From positions 1-35,099 of the forward strand of contig CAYVVT010000024.1 of the NCBI GenBank assembly GCA_964454335.1: 35,099 nucleotides of DNA, in the 5' to 3' direction. This DNA is from CAYVVT01 sp964454335. GTDB lineage: Bacteria > Fidelibacterota > UBA8477 > JABMPR01. Positions 34,716-35,099 of this stretch are shown here, in pieces (within the stretch, counting starts at the first letter, position 1; every line of letters starts with the position of its first letter). A model generated the notes under the pieces. It had not been told where the DNA came from. It saw only the letters and a list, made by a program, of their open reading frames with translations, and made no database searches. A program made the position numbers and the translations under genes.

Positions 34716-35078
34716 CTAAAATACTGGGGTTTCTGTATAGGTCCCGTAAACCTTCTTCATTGCGTTTACCATCTCTCCGAGAGTGGCGTATGCTCTTACC
34801 GCCTCAAGCAGTGGTGGCATGATGTTGCGCTCCTCACGGCAAGCCTTTTCAAGTTCGTCCAGGGTTTGCTGAGTACGCTTATTGTCACGGCGGGCTCTGA
34901 GATCAGCCAGTTTCTGTCGCTGATCAAGCTCCACTTGCTTATCGATGCGCAGGATGGGAATCTCGAGCTGCTCATCTTCCCTGACGAAACCATTGACCCC
35001 AACGACAATCCGCTGGTCGGTTTCGTATTTTCTGGCGATCTCGTAGGCCGCCTTCCCGATCTCGCGCTTCTTGTACAC
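34716..35078 (-). CDS. Methylmalonyl-CoA mutase large subunit, C-terminal fragment
   Basis: About 120 residues match the end of the catalytic (TIM-barrel) subunit of B12-dependent acyl-CoA mutase: EIGKAAYEIARKYE, RIVVGVNGF, then the helical region to PPLLEAVRAYATLGEMVNAMKKVYG. The protein ends soon after, without a B12-binding domain, which is the split form with a separate cobalamin subunit seen in archaea and several bacteria. The reading frame begins at GTG (35078), directly preceded by in-frame TAG (35079-35081). The other 400 or so residues are therefore not encoded upstream in this frame. Similarity stops near the window edge, so this may be a true break or a sequence-end artefact. Confidence 0.8.
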   Translation of the reverse strand: MYKKREIGKAAYEIARKYETDQRIVVGVNGFVREDEQLEIPILRIDKQVELDQRQKLADLRARRDNKRTQQTLDELEKACREERNIMPPLLEAVRAYATLGEMVNAMKKVYGTYTETPVF

Positions 35079-35099
35079 CTACGTGAACGCAGCCGTCGC

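Overview
This window reads as a stretch of chromosome from an FCB-superphylum bacterium (Bacteroidetes/Chlorobi/Fibrobacteres relatives). Gene content would fit a candidate phylum such as Marinimicrobia (SAR406), but that is an inference, not a database match. The supporting marks are a gingipain-family (C25) PorU-like protease with a FlgD-like/type IX C-terminal domain next to a PorV-like barrel, LolCDE, a folP-cdaA pair, an archaeal-type GAPDH and a tRNA-Glu with a G1-U72 pair and no encoded CCA. Coding density is high, and nearly everything downstream of position 4.7 kb lies on the minus strand.

Positions 1-1000 hold no protein gene. They hold tRNA-Glu(CUC) and tRNA-Gln(CUG) on the minus strand, a truncated copy of the tRNA-Glu 5' end, a 173-bp-period direct repeat, and three copies of a paired-palindrome element whose stems differ in sequence but stay paired. 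Then come cutA (+) and leuS (-), with tRNA-Pro(CGG) divergent from leuS. Immediately behind tRNA-Pro sits a tiny GIY-YIG nuclease gene whose stop codon lies inside a second, 5'-truncated copy of the tRNA, so the gene is bracketed by tRNA-derived direct repeats. A MITE-like interspersed repeat follows (4580-4723). All three intact tRNAs here are C34 isoacceptors, which are usually dispensable.

Positions 4.7-8.4 kb carry a COG2426 membrane protein, a family 2 glycosyltransferase and ClpC. From about 22.1 kb down to 8.6 kb runs a long minus-strand gene chain with overlaps or very short gaps: folP, cdaA (c-di-AMP synthase), the 1556-aa PorU-like protease, a PorV/PorQ-like barrel, an SLBB protein, prfB (RF2, with a programmed +1 frameshift that I reconstructed), lysS, two LolC/E permeases and lolD. 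Upstream of it are tilS, hpt and ftsH, closed by a terminator at 22164-22187.

From the right edge, another tight minus-strand chain runs from a methylmalonyl-CoA mutase fragment through a CpsB/CapC/YwqE-like PHP phosphatase to a System I cytochrome c maturation cluster: ccmE, ccmF, a CcmI-like zinc-ribbon protein, an unknown anchored protein, ccmA, ccmB, ccmC and ccmD. It ends with an archaeal-type GAPDH and a strong terminator at 26445-26472. CcmE carries cysteine, not histidine, at the haem-attachment position (CxxxY type), and no CcmH or CcmG is present in the window. The most unusual items are the tRNA-Pro/GIY-YIG/tRNA-fragment unit, the covarying palindromes near the tRNA-Glu copies, the CxxxY CcmE with its odd partners, and the bacterial copy of an archaeal-type GAPDH.
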